64,000 bases of DNA from Clostridiaceae bacterium (GCA_910575435.1 CAJTGI010000001.1:41759-105758), one strand, 5' to 3'. Shown: positions 1 through 6,964, counted from the first letter of the stretch. Program-made: numbers and translations. Notes: generated from the sequence alone by a model not told the origin.

Positions 1-1522
1 TTCTTCATTTGTGTTTAACCTGGTGTTCTGCGCCACCACGGCAACGATTGTATCAGGCGCTATGGCAGAGAGGACGAAGTTTCTGTCCTACTGCGTATAT
101 TCCGCAGTGATTTCTGCTCTGATCTATCCCGTGGAGGCGCACTGGATCTGGGGGGGCGGCTGGCTTGCCAATCTGGGATTCCATGACTTTGCCGGTTCCT
201 GCGCTATCCATATGGTGGGTGGAATCTCTGCTTTGATTGGGGCAAAAATACTGGGGCCGCGTATCGGAAAGTTCAGCACCCGCACGGGAAGGCCCCATGC
301 GATACCGGGACACAACCTTCCCATCGGTGCTTTGGGCGTGTTTATCCTCTGGCTGGGGTGGTATGGCTTCAACGGTGCCGCTGCCACTTCCCTGGAAGAT
401 TTGGGCTCCATCTTTCTTACCACCACCGTCGCGCCGGCTATCGCTACGATGGTGTGCATGATCTTTACTTGGATCAAGTATGGCAAGCCGGATGTGTCCA
501 TGTGCCTGAATGCTTCTCTGGCAGGCCTGGTGGCTATTACGGCATCCTGCGACGTGACAGATGCGGCGGGTGCCATTGTGATTGGCGCCGTGGCAGGGGT
601 CTTGGTGGTATTTGGAGTATGGTTGCTAGATTACAAGTTAAAGATTGACGATCCGGTGGGCGCCGTGGCGGTACATATGATGAACGGACTTTGGGGTACG
701 CTTGCAGTGGGGCTCTTTGCCACCGAATCCGCGCCGGGATATGCCATTGCCTTTGATGGCGGTGGGATCAAGGCACCGGGGCTTTTCTATGGCGGAGGCG
801 TGGAGCAGCTGGGATTGCAGTGCGTGGGCGTATTCACCGTTGGCGTCTGGACGGCTGTTACCATTTCGATTACATTTATAGTTATAAAGGTAATATTTGG
901 CCTCAGGGTGACCCCGGAGGAGGAATTGATGGGGCTGGATTCTACGGAGCATGGATTGCCTTCTGCCTATGCGGACTTTATGCCGGCGGGAGATATGTTC
1001 TACTCCAGGGGAACGTCTATTGACGTACTGAAAGGAAATATACCTATGAATCAGGCCGTGGAGGTGGTCAATGTGTCAGAAAGGGCGACCAGAGCAGAAG
1101 TGGTTTCGGCGTCCAAGACATCTGCCGAAAGGATAGGGTCTGGGGCAGATGCCGCTGGCGGCATGCCGAAATACACCAAGGTTTCTATCGTGTGCCAGCA
1201 AAGCAAGTTTGAGGTCTTAAAAGAGGCTCTGAATGAAATTGGCGTTAATGGTATCACGGTAACTCAGGTGCTGGGATGCGGGGCCCAGAAGGGCATTACC
1301 ACGAAGTACCGCGGCGCGGAACTGGAAGTGGTGCTGCTGCCTAAGATGAAGGTGGAGGTCGTGGTCAGTGCCGTGCCAGTGGAGCAGGTGGTAGAGACTG
1401 CCAGAAAGGCGCTTTACACTGGCAATATTGGCGATGGAAAGATCTTCCTGTACGATGTGGAAAATGTTGTGAAAGTTCGCACTGGCGAGGAGGGCTATCA
1501 GGCTTTGCAGGATGCGAATTAG
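1..1522 (+). CDS. amt: Ammonium transporter Amt fused to a C-terminal P-II domain (5' end outside window)
   Basis: This is a membrane ammonium channel with its own P-II signalling domain. The reading frame is open at the window edge, and the first visible residues (SSFVFNLVFCATTATIVSGA) match the middle of Amt transmembrane helix 3, so the true start lies upstream. Family hallmarks include AERTKF, HWIWGGGW and the pore motifs GSCAIHMVGG and AVHMMNGLWGTLAVG. Counting from the GTG at position 11, residues about 385-503 form a complete GlnB/GlnK domain, with a T-loop KYRGAEL whose tyrosine is the usual modification site. Normally P-II is a separate protein that plugs Amt when nitrogen is sufficient; here regulator and channel are one chain. 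A strong terminator follows. The family call is firm; regulation is inferred. Confidence 0.93.
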   Translation, partial: SSFVFNLVFCATTATIVSGAMAERTKFLSYCVYSAVISALIYPVEAHWIWGGGWLANLGFHDFAGSCAIHMVGGISALIGAKILGPRIGKFSTRTGRPHAIPGHNLPIGALGVFILWLGWYGFNGAAATSLEDLGSIFLTTTVAPAIATMVCMIFTWIKYGKPDVSMCLNASLAGLVAITASCDVTDAAGAIVIGAVAGVLVVFGVWLLDYKLKIDDPVGAVAVHMMNGLWGTLAVGLFATESAPGYAIAFDGGGIKAPGLFYGGGVEQLGLQCVGVFTVGVWTAVTISITFIVIKVIFGLRVTPEEELMGLDSTEHGLPSAYADFMPAGDMFYSRGTSIDVLKGNIPMNQAVEVVNVSERATRAEVVSASKTSAERIGSGADAAGGMPKYTKVSIVCQQSKFEVLKEALNEIGVNGITVTQVLGCGAQKGITTKYRGAELEVVLLPKMKVEVVVSAVPVEQVVETARKALYTGNIGDGKIFLYDVENVVKVRTGEEGYQALQDAN

Positions 1523-1544
1523 CTTGCATATGGATCAGATAGGC

Positions 1545-1588
1545 GGGGCTGCTGCGTAGAGGGATTTGCGCGGCAGCTCCCTTTTTTG
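1545..1588 (+). terminator. Rho-independent terminator after amt
   Basis: A GC-rich stem (GGGGCTGCTGCG pairing with GCGGCAGCTCCC, one bulge) is followed directly by a run of six T residues, about 20 bases after the amt stop codon. Confidence 0.8.
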
Positions 1589-1947
1589 CTTGGAATATTT
1601 CATTGCATTTCCAATGTGCATAGATTGTCATAGATCTAACTCATGTCTCGGCATAGCCGATAGGGCTTTGTTCTGCTCGTCCGTCTTGGTCGCAGACCGT
1701 TATCTTGACGATCCAGGGCTTTGTGCGGTTGCTTTTAAGTTTCGTGACGCTTCCATAATCCGTTAGGTTTTTTCTCAACTGTTGTTGAATGTTATTTCAG
1801 TCTGCAATCTGTATGTAACCGCCCCCGGTCGCTGCAACGGCCGGGGTTCTTTCTGTTACAATTAAATATAGGATGTGTTATAATATAAACTTTGTATTTT
1901 CATAAATTTTCTTGCCAAACATTGGGTATTTCCTTTTTAGCAGGATT
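1589..1947. other. Intergenic stretch without a supported gene
   Basis: I see no coding region with a ribosome binding site here. The only clear structure is a hairpin at about 1823-1846 (CCCCGG pairing with CCGGGG) followed by a T-rich tail. It could be a second terminator for amt or belong to a decayed transcript. Confidence 0.5.
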
Positions 1948-2517
1948 TTAGTACTTTAACTTGTACCCATCAGCAAAGTTTATTTGTTCCGCTTCAAACT
2001 TAAAAGTCAAATCCTCAAATTTCAAATCATACAATTTCCTGTGATTATCTATAAATTGGTTATAGTCTAATCCATGACGTGTAATCTTTTTTGTGTTTCC
2101 GGCACCGACCCTCTCTGAAACATCCCAGTTTATATTGATAATCAAATCGTCAAATTGGTCATATACACTAAGGATGCCCTTGATTCCCTTAATGGATTTT
2201 GGGGATTTGTTTACGATTTTATAATCAATTTCAATAAAATCGGAGAATCTTCTGGCATTATAATCGGCGGGAAGATTTTTCTTGTTATAGACTTTTAACT
2301 TTATATTTTTCGCATAGCGGGCATATTTTTCACGTTTCGTTAGTTTTTTCTTTTTGGGAGGGGTGTTTTTTTCTTCAGATGAAAAAGCATTGTTATTGCC
2401 ATTAGTTGAAGAGACATCGTCTGTCGGTGCTTGGGTTACTGAATTGTTAGTTGTGATGGCACTGCACCCTGTAAATAATGTGAGTGCTGCTATAACGATA
2501 ATTAGAAAATATTTCAT
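1948..2517 (-). CDS. Putative secreted lipoprotein of unknown function
   Basis: A 189-residue protein that starts with a lipoprotein signal peptide: a short charged end, a hydrophobic core and the lipobox LFTGC, with Cys17 as the expected lipidation site. A low-complexity linker rich in Thr, Asn and Ser, then a lysine-rich stretch (KKKKLTKREKYARYAKN), tether a C-terminal domain of about 110 residues with alternating beta-strand-like segments such as FSDFIEIDYKIVNKS. This resembles FxLYD-type extracellular domains, but I do not recognise a family with certainty. The ATG has an AGAAAGGCAGGA sequence upstream. The gene is AT-rich compared with the core genes, which fits its position in an accessory stretch. 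Confidence 0.75.
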   Translation of the reverse strand: MKYFLIIVIAALTLFTGCSAITTNNSVTQAPTDDVSSTNGNNNAFSSEEKNTPPKKKKLTKREKYARYAKNIKLKVYNKKNLPADYNARRFSDFIEIDYKIVNKSPKSIKGIKGILSVYDQFDDLIININWDVSERVGAGNTKKITRHGLDYNQFIDNHRKLYDLKFEDLTFKFEAEQINFADGYKLKY

Positions 2518-2643
2518 ATTAGTATCCTGCCTTTCTGTTGGTGTAAATTTGTTTTGTATTTTTCATGCCAAATAACATTTTGGACATCAAATCTTACTGT
2601 TGATTTTACGATAAGAGCATTTATCGGTATCTACGCTGGCGTT

Positions 2644-3126
2644 CTAACCACTTTTTTGTAATGCTTTTGATCTTTCCCCCGCTTTTTGTTCGAGTTCTAA
2701 CTGGTAACGATAATCTTCCACTCTTTCATCAATCGTCATTTCATCGATAGGCTTTTGTGTATACTCAGTCTCAGACTGGATGGATAATAGCAATTTTTCC
2801 AAAGCGTCCCAACCCTTCTCGTCCATTCTTGACAATGCGCTAATTAGCCTGCGTTTGAAATTGGAAGATTCTGTTTTCAGAACACAATCAATAAATTCTT
2901 CAATTTGGGCATCATGAGATTTTTCTATAAATATGTCACCATTTCCATTTCTAAGCCAGTTTTCGTTGACATTAAACTCACGACAAATTAGAGATATAAC
3001 TGCAGTGCTTGGAACGTTTACATCTGTTTCATATTTTGCTATGGTGTTCCGTTTGCTTCCGATTTTATCCGCAAATTCCTGCTGGGTCATATTAAGTTCT
3101 TTTCTAAGTGTCTTGATTCTGTTCAT
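2644..3126 (-). CDS. XRE-family phage-type repressor
   Basis: A DNA-binding regulator of about 160 residues. Residues about 1-65 form a classic Cro/C1 helix-turn-helix (RIKTLRKELNMTQQEFADKI, then AKYETDVNVPS). The segment NENWLRNGNGDIF that follows is typical of repressors in phages and integrative elements. The rest is a charged helical tail. I chose the internal ATG at 3126 because GAGGTG lies nine bases upstream; the GTG at 3138 is itself part of that site. The gene is transcribed away from the small ORFs starting near 3.36 kb, the usual arrangement of a repressor facing early genes of a mobile element. No integrase remains, so it is probably a relic. Confidence 0.85.
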   Translation of the reverse strand: MNRIKTLRKELNMTQQEFADKIGSKRNTIAKYETDVNVPSTAVISLICREFNVNENWLRNGNGDIFIEKSHDAQIEEFIDCVLKTESSNFKRRLISALSRMDEKGWDALEKLLLSIQSETEYTQKPIDEMTIDERVEDYRYQLELEQKAGERSKALQKSG

Positions 3127-3359
3127 TGATGTTTTCACCTCGCTTTCTGCTTCTAAATTATATGAGTAAAGTACATTAATGTCAAGTTAAAAAGTGACGA
3201 AGGCAACAAAAAGTGAAAATATCACAAAAAGACTTAATAATAGAGACTAAAGGACATATAGTTGCGATAAAAGTAACATTATTATTTGGGAATTATAATT
3301 CAGAATTTAGTCTAAAAGGGAAATTTGTGTTTATAGCAACGGAAGAAAGGAGGACAGCA

Positions 3360-3560
3360 GTGCAGGAAGGATTAAAGACTGTAATTTTCAACGCAAGTGG
3401 ACAAATCATGCCTGGTGGCAAGCCTTTGGAACATGTGAAGTCCTATAGGGTGGAAAAATATACTAATTCCAATGAACCAGCGGAACTAACGATTTCAATG
3501 TCGGTGATGGAGGAAATAGAATTAGGTCCAATATCTAACAGCAATTCGGTTGGCCGATAA
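3360..3560 (+). CDS. Small protein of unknown function next to the repressor
   Basis: A 66-residue ORF starting at a GTG preceded by AAAGGAGG at the right distance. The frame is open upstream to 3213, but that longer version has no good ribosome binding site. The protein has features such as VIFNASGQIMPGGKPLEHVKSY and an acidic end, with no domain I recognise. Its position divergent from the XRE gene suggests an early gene of a degraded integrative element. Confidence 0.4.
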   Translation: MQEGLKTVIFNASGQIMPGGKPLEHVKSYRVEKYTNSNEPAELTISMSVMEEIELGPISNSNSVGR

Positions 3561-3561
3561 A

Positions 3562-3687
3562 ATGGGTGAGGATAAGCATGATAATACATATTGGCATATT
3601 ATCTGTTGTGTTCTGGATGATGTCAAGATATATCAGGAACGGACACCGGAAGAAAAAGAAAAGGAAAAAGTTTTGGGCAGCAGTTAG
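3562..3687 (+). CDS. Possible 41-residue acidic protein
   Basis: A short ORF starts just after the stop of the previous one (MGEDKHDNTYWHIICCVLDD and a charged tail rich in Glu and Lys). The GGTGAGGATAAGC stretch lies inside it rather than upstream, so its initiation would depend on coupling to the preceding gene. A terminator lies 14 bases after the stop. The composition looks protein-like, but there is no family match I can name. Confidence 0.3.
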   Translation: MGEDKHDNTYWHIICCVLDDVKIYQERTPEEKEKEKVLGSS

Positions 3688-3700
3688 AATTTGTAGGCAA

Positions 3701-3740
3701 AACAAAAGGCATATGCAGCAAGCACATGCCTTTTGTTTTT
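3701..3740 (+). terminator. Terminator of the small-ORF pair
   Basis: AACAAAAGGCAT pairs with ATGCCTTTTGTT around a short loop, followed by T-rich sequence. The arms are almost perfectly complementary and AT-symmetric, so the element could end transcription in both directions. Confidence 0.75.
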
Positions 3741-3765
3741 GTTATATGTTCGTTCAGCAAAAGCA

Positions 3766-3795
3766 TTGTCAGAATAGAAAGTCATATGCTATACT
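3766..3795 (+). promoter_or_regulatory. Sigma-A promoter of the small toxin gene
   Basis: TTGTCA at 3766-3771 and TATACT at 3790-3795 are separated by 18 bases. Transcription would begin near 3802, giving a leader of about 80 bases before the toxin start at 3883. Confidence 0.65.
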
Positions 3796-3819
3796 ATGAA
3801 TCTGGGAAACCATAGAGCC

Positions 3820-3875
3820 GGGCGGCTACCCTCTTTTTCGGAGGGGCTAACCCTCCAGATGAAAGAAAGGAGGGT
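3820..3875 (+). promoter_or_regulatory. Structured leader that hides the toxin ribosome binding site
   Basis: ACCCTCC at 3850-3856 is perfectly complementary to GGAGGGT at 3869-3875, which contains the ribosome binding site of the ORF at 3883. An upstream CCCTC (3829-3833) can pair with GAGGG (3841-3845). GGGCGGC at 3820-3826 is complementary to GCCGCCC at 4003-4009 beyond the stop codon. Hidden ribosome binding sites and paired 5' and 3' ends are typical of type I toxin messengers. The pairing is read from sequence; the regulatory role is inferred. Confidence 0.55.
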
Positions 3876-3882
3876 GTTGCCA

Positions 3883-3978
3883 ATGATGATTACATATTCT
3901 GATTTAGTTCAGACTGGAATATACATTGTTGCCCTTGTTGGATTGTGTTACACGATTTTCAAGGGGAAACGAAAATAG
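3883..3978 (+). CDS. Holin-like type I toxin peptide
   Basis: A 31-residue peptide with one hydrophobic segment (residues about 8-25, LVQTGIYIVALVGLCYTIF) and a basic end KGKRK. This is the architecture of the putative holin-like toxin family (Hol_Tox, TxpA/BsrG-like), which damages the membrane and is held in check by antisense RNA. The start is the ATG at 3883, eight bases after AAAGGAGGG; the frame extends upstream but without a start signal. Just downstream lie a stem-loop (GCCGCCACTA pairing with TAGTGACGGC) and a terminator, the region where an antisense antitoxin usually overlaps. I did not identify the antitoxin promoter. Confidence 0.65.
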   Translation: MMITYSDLVQTGIYIVALVGLCYTIFKGKRK

Positions 3979-4039
3979 CCGCCACTACTACCAATAGTGA
4001 CGGCCGCCCTTGTAAAAGGTTGCTGCTAAAAACTATATG

Positions 4040-4068
4040 GGATAGCCGCTTCTGTGGCTTCCCTTTTT
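4040..4068 (+). terminator. Terminator of the type I toxin messenger
   Basis: GGATAGCCGC pairs with GTGGCTTCC with one bulge, followed by CTTTTT. Any convergent antisense antitoxin transcript would end or begin near this point. Confidence 0.6.
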
Positions 4069-4194
4069 GTATTTATAATGTAACATATCCTTCATCAGGA
4101 TACAAGAGTTAAATTGCTTATTAGAAGCAAAAAGGTGAATGCAGATAAGGTAGAAAGACTGGGTTCATGTCGGAGGAGCATGGTTGGATGGAAC

Positions 4195-4222
4195 AAAAAA
4201 GAGAACTTCATAGAAGTTCTCT
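4195..4222 (-). terminator. Terminator of the minus-strand tRNA-like transcript
   Basis: On the minus strand a perfect 10-bp stem (AGAGAACTTC, loop TAT, GAAGTTCTCT) is followed by six T residues. It closes the transcript predicted to start near 4359. Confidence 0.85.
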
Positions 4223-4241
4223 GGATAACTGGTGGCCTAGG

Positions 4242-4283
4242 GTAGTGCTTATCAACTACATGCTACCATTACACCATACCGCC
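4242..4283 (-). ncRNA. tRNA 5'-half-like segment (acceptor, D arm, anticodon-like arm)
   Basis: Read on the minus strand from 4283, GGCGGTA would be an acceptor 5' strand. It is followed by T8, G9 and a D arm GTGTAATGGTAGCAT with the conserved A14, G18G19 and A21. Then GTAGT and ACTAC form a 5-bp stem around an 8-base loop. The acceptor heptamer is perfectly complementary to TACCGCC in the 3'-half-like segment at 4406-4457, which lies upstream on this strand, so the halves are in reversed order. The segment is bracketed by GGCCTAGG (4298-4291) and CCTAGGCC (4241-4234). The anticodon region is not canonical (8-base loop, no clear U33), so function as a decoding tRNA is unproven. Confidence 0.5.
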
Positions 4284-4322
4284 GCAAACACCTAGGCCAA
4301 TAAGTAAGATTTTTTTATCCAT
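4269..4322 (-). CDS. 17-codon ORF overlapping the tRNA-like 5' half
   Basis: The peptide MDKKILLIGLGVCGGMV starts at an ATG eight bases after a strong GGAAGGAG site and follows an extended -10 promoter. Its last five sense codons and stop run through the acceptor and D-arm start of the tRNA-like segment, so ribosomes would melt or occupy that RNA. The peptide is hydrophobic and glycine-rich with no family I recognise. It could be a leader peptide or a very small membrane peptide. The strength of the translation signals is the main reason to report it. Confidence 0.4.
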   Translation of the reverse strand: MDKKILLIGLGVCGGMV

Positions 4323-4365
4323 AGTCTTAACTCCTTCCTTCAATAAAAGGTTAACAGTATCATAG

Positions 4366-4374
4366 ATTATACCA
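4366..4374 (-). promoter_or_regulatory. Extended -10 promoter for the minus-strand small transcript
   Basis: On the minus strand the sequence reads TGGTATAAT, a consensus extended -10 element; no good -35 box is present. It lies between the two tRNA-like halves, so it would transcribe only the 5'-half-like segment and the small ORF. Confidence 0.5.
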
Positions 4375-4405
4375 GATACTATAGAATCGACTAGTAATCT
4401 TATTA

Positions 4406-4457
4406 TGGTGGCGGTACCTGGAATCGAACCAAGTCCTGTTGCTAACTGAATCAACAG
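4406..4457 (-). ncRNA. tRNA 3'-half-like segment with encoded CCA
   Basis: On the minus strand this ends CTTGG-TTCGATT-CCAGG (a 5-bp T stem with a consensus T loop), then TACCGCC, discriminator A and CCA. Upstream, CTGTTG and CAACAG form an additional arm. TACCGCC is fully complementary to GGCGGTA at 4283-4277. The acceptor-stem match, T-loop consensus and encoded CCA together make chance similarity unlikely. No matching 5' half precedes it within the expected distance, so it is either one half of a permuted gene or a remnant left by a tRNA-targeting element. Confidence 0.5.
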
Positions 4458-4577
4458 TCATATTTTATAAAAAATGTGAAAAAAGTCAAGCAAAGGGAAA
4501 GGATTTACGTTTTCCAAATTGGTAAGGTAGTTGCGTATTTCGTCCAGCCCGATACTGTAACGCTTTGATATGCCCAT
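4458..4577 (-). CDS. Possible 39-residue fragment abutting the tRNA-like locus
   Basis: A short minus-strand ORF (MGISKRYSIGLDEIRNYLTN and onward) has a protein-like amphipathic start but is preceded in frame by a stop and has no obvious ribosome binding site. Its stop codon lies at the start of the tRNA 3'-half-like segment. I treat it as a probable remnant of a larger gene; no family is recognised. Confidence 0.2.
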   Translation of the reverse strand: MGISKRYSIGLDEIRNYLTNLENVNPFPLLDFFHIFYKI

Positions 4578-4677
4578 TGCGGCATTTTCCTATAATTTGG
4601 TTGGTGACTGGGACATATATCACATGCCCAAATGTGCTCGCAATGGGGCGGCCTCCTTTGTTAGCATCAGGGAAGAT

Positions 4678-5091
4678 TTACCTCCCGCTCTGTTTTGGAA
4701 GCTGCAGATAATCAATAAGGGCAGTTTCCAAAAGACGGGAGTAATTGACCTTCTGCTCTTCTGCAATCCGTTTGAGCCATGCTGGAAGAGTGATGTTTGT
4801 CTTAATCCGTTCATTGTCACGCTTTGCCCGGTATAAGTCGGGGTGGATTGTGACAGGCATCACTACATTGCCGTTGGTGACCTCCCTGGAAAGATTAAGG
4901 GAAGGAGTGGGTATTTCATCACCGTCACGCTCCATTCCGTACACATGAAGGCTTGCCGCCTCTTCTGCCATCCTTTGGGCCTCTGCCAGATTATCCCCAT
5001 AACTGAAGCATCCGGGAAGATCGGGAAAGGAAACGCTGTAGCTGCCGTCCTCTCCGGGCTCCAATACTGCAAGATAAGTCAGATTTAACAT
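4678..5091 (-). CDS. hicB: HicB-type antitoxin
   Basis: A 137-residue antitoxin partner of the HicA mRNA interferase. Residues about 1-60 form the HicB fold (LTYLAVLEPGEDGSYSVSFP, DLPGCFSYGDNLAEA), a partially degenerate RNase-H-like domain. The C-terminal 45 residues (NERIKTNITLPAWLKRIAEE and onward) form a ribbon-helix-helix DNA-binding segment used for autoregulation. The ATG follows GAAAGGAG at good spacing. It lies 40 bases downstream of hicA on the same strand, the usual toxin-first order of hicAB operons. Confidence 0.92.
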   Translation of the reverse strand: MLNLTYLAVLEPGEDGSYSVSFPDLPGCFSYGDNLAEAQRMAEEAASLHVYGMERDGDEIPTPSLNLSREVTNGNVVMPVTIHPDLYRAKRDNERIKTNITLPAWLKRIAEEQKVNYSRLLETALIDYLQLPKQSGR

Positions 5092-5131
5092 AGTATCCGC
5101 TCCTTTCTATCGTAAACCTTGCAGGCTGGGC

Positions 5132-5317
5132 TTATTTCAGCCCGGCCTGTTTCAGTATGTTGTTAAGGGTTCCCGGTGCTATGTCCTTGCCAGCGTGTAC
5201 TGCCACGGTAATCTTCCCGGGTTTGGTAGGATGTTTCAACTGCTTATGCGAGCCGTCTTGATCTACTTCGTACCATCCATCTTTGCGAAGTATTTTCAGA
5301 ATTTCTCGTGCTGTCAT
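5132..5317 (-). CDS. hicA: HicA-type mRNA interferase toxin
   Basis: A 61-residue toxin with the dsRBD-like HicA fold. It has the expected N-terminal helix (TAREILKILRKDGWYEV), the motif GSHKQLKHP with the likely catalytic His24, and the ending VAVHAGKDIAPGTLNNILKQ seen throughout the family. The start at 5317 is chosen because AAGGAGGG lies just upstream; the frame continues to 5338 through that site. HicA cleaves mRNAs and blocks growth unless bound by HicB. The pair lies among mobile-element debris, as such stabilisation modules often do. Confidence 0.92.
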   Translation of the reverse strand: MTAREILKILRKDGWYEVDQDGSHKQLKHPTKPGKITVAVHAGKDIAPGTLNNILKQAGLK

Positions 5318-5552
5318 TTCCTGCCCTCCTTGCATCATTAATTGTACTCCTGATTTGTACGCATGTCAATAGATGTGCTTATAAAATATACGTATAATTG
5401 CAAATGAAAAATCACATTGAGGATAGCAAGCCTGCCTGTTGCCAAACGAAACCAATTGACGGCAGATGGCAGCAGGGCTATCTATTTTTGGATGCCATAG
5501 CTACTTTCTCAGCCGCACCTGGCTTGTCATTTTCGATAAGGTCAAGTAGAAC

Positions 5553-5785
5553 TGGAAAAAGGATTGCACCACATGATAGGAATCCAATAACTGCCGGAAA
5601 GAAAGGGCAGCGTATTGGGATCCCCGGTCAGAGTGGAACATAAGCCCATATGGGGCATTCCGTTTCCGGCAGGCTTTTTGGAAGGTGGTGGCCACTAAGT
5701 CTGCGTCTGCCTTCCCGGACAGCTGGCATGGGATGATTTTCCGGGAGAACAAGTCCATGATTATAATATCTGTTATATATGGAAG
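5553..5785 (-). pseudogene. Fragment of an IS3-family (IS150-like) transposase
   Basis: The minus strand encodes about 75 residues of the rve integrase domain: DLFSRKIIPCQLSGKADADL, then APYGLMFHSDRGSQYAALSF and the RQLLDSYHVVQSF end. This includes the middle aspartate of the DDE triad (HSDRGSQY). Homology starts and stops abruptly and the flanking frame encodes unrelated residues, so both ends are lost. It is closely related to the transposase at the right edge of the window. I see no terminal inverted repeats. Confidence 0.8.
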
Positions 5786-5884
5786 CGAATCAAATAGCAA
5801 GTTTGGATGAGGGAAGTAGGATGCAATTAGCAAGGTTAATAATAGCGTTAGATTAAATTTAGAAGGATAGAGGAAGGTGGGAAA

Positions 5885-6217
5885 ATGAAGATTTTTACAG
5901 ATGCGTATAATCTGGTAGCAGGGGCTTTGGTAGCCCTATTGAGTGCCGTTTTCGGGGTTTGCTGGTACATATTTGCTGGGTATTTTGTGCTGAATGTATT
6001 TGACTGGCTTACAGGCTGGTACAGGTCCCGAAAGAAAAAGAGGGAAAGTTCCTGTGCCGGGTTGAAAGGGATTCTAAAGAAGGACGGGTATTGGGTGGTT
6101 GCGGCAGTGGCCTTTCTGGTGTCCCATGTGCTAGTGCATCTGGGGAATGACTTTATATTGGATAATTTGCAAATCTTAAGAAAAATTAATTATTTTTTCC
6201 CCTATTCTCTGTTATAA
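5885..6217 (+). pseudogene. Truncated phage holin (toxin secretion/phage lysis family)
   Basis: The first 95 or so residues match Bacteriophage_holin_4-type proteins: an N-terminal membrane segment (LVALLSAVFGVCWYIFAGYF), then FDWLTGWYRSRKKKRESSCA, then GLKGILKKDGYWVV and a second membrane segment. The expected C-terminal part is missing. The last residues (ILRKINYFFPYSLL) come from the AT-rich promoter region of the next gene, including a TATAAT at 6213-6218. A ribosome binding site (GGAAGGTGGGAAA) precedes the ATG. It is the remains of a prophage lysis module. Confidence 0.7.
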
Positions 6218-6256
6218 TAAAGTTATCAAACAGCAGATAGTATGAGGTGATTGAAA

Positions 6257-6946
6257 ATGAGCAAGATATTGGTATGCGATGATGACAGGGAGATCGTGGA
6301 GGCTATTGCCATATACCTGGAAAGAGAGGGATATGACGTGGTGAAGGCTTACGATGGGGAAGAGGCTATGGAAGTGGTCCAGAAAGATAAGATAGATTTG
6401 CTAATTATTGATGTGATGATGCCAAAGCTTGGCGGCGTGGAGACGACTTTCAAGATTCGGGAGAGCAACAGCCTTCCTATTATTATTTTGTCGGCGAAGT
6501 CAGAGGATAAGGATAAGATTTTCGGGTTGCGGGTAGGGGCGGACGATTATATGACAAAGCCGTTCAACCCCATGGAACTGCTGGCCAGGGTGCAATCCCA
6601 GCTCAGGAGGAGCACGGTATTGAACCAGAAGCAGGACGAGGAGAAGGAGGTTTACCAGAAGGGCGGATTGGTGCTAAATAACAGTACCCGCCAGGTGACG
6701 GTGGACGGGGAAGTGATTAGGCTTACCGGCATGGAATACGAGATCCTTCACTTGCTGATGAAAAATCGGGGAAGGACCTTTACCAGCGATGAGGTTTATG
6801 AGCGGGTCTGGAATGAGGATTCCTGCGGTTCCAGCAATGTTGTATCGGTGCATGTCAGGCATATCCGGGAAAAGATAGAAATCAATCCGAAAAAGCCCCA
6901 GTACATCCAAGTGGTGTGGGGCGTGGGCTACCGAATTGAGAAATAG
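6257..6946 (+). CDS. OmpR/PhoB-family response regulator (VanR-like)
   Basis: A 229-residue two-component response regulator. The receiver domain (residues 1-120) has the acidic pocket DDD at 8-10, the phospho-acceptor Asp52 (LLIIDVMMPK), the conserved Ser/Ala switch and Lys (LSAKSEDKD, DDYMTKPF). The C-terminal winged helix (residues about 135-228) ends VVWGVGYRIEK. I start at the ATG at 6257, seven bases after TGAGGTGA, rather than the upstream TTG. The sensor kinase follows after 18 bases, so the two are co-transcribed from a TATAAT-type promoter at 6213-6218. Confidence 0.95.
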   Translation: MSKILVCDDDREIVEAIAIYLEREGYDVVKAYDGEEAMEVVQKDKIDLLIIDVMMPKLGGVETTFKIRESNSLPIIILSAKSEDKDKIFGLRVGADDYMTKPFNPMELLARVQSQLRRSTVLNQKQDEEKEVYQKGGLVLNNSTRQVTVDGEVIRLTGMEYEILHLLMKNRGRTFTSDEVYERVWNEDSCGSSNVVSVHVRHIREKIEINPKKPQYIQVVWGVGYRIEK

Positions 6947-6964
6947 CCAGGGAGGAGACGGCAA

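Noticed and set aside
1566..1766. 66-codon plus-strand ORF after amt
   Set aside because: It begins inside the terminator stem, has no ribosome binding site and no protein-like motif.
4400..4425. T-box riboswitch motif on the plus strand (GGTGGCGGTACC)
   Set aside because: The similarity comes from the reverse complement of the tRNA-like acceptor end; no specifier stem, terminator or target gene is present on the plus strand.
4195..4457. Two-piece or permuted tmRNA
   Set aside because: The acceptor lacks the G3-U70 alanine identity pair, a normal D arm is present, and the small ORF does not end in an ALAA-type tag.
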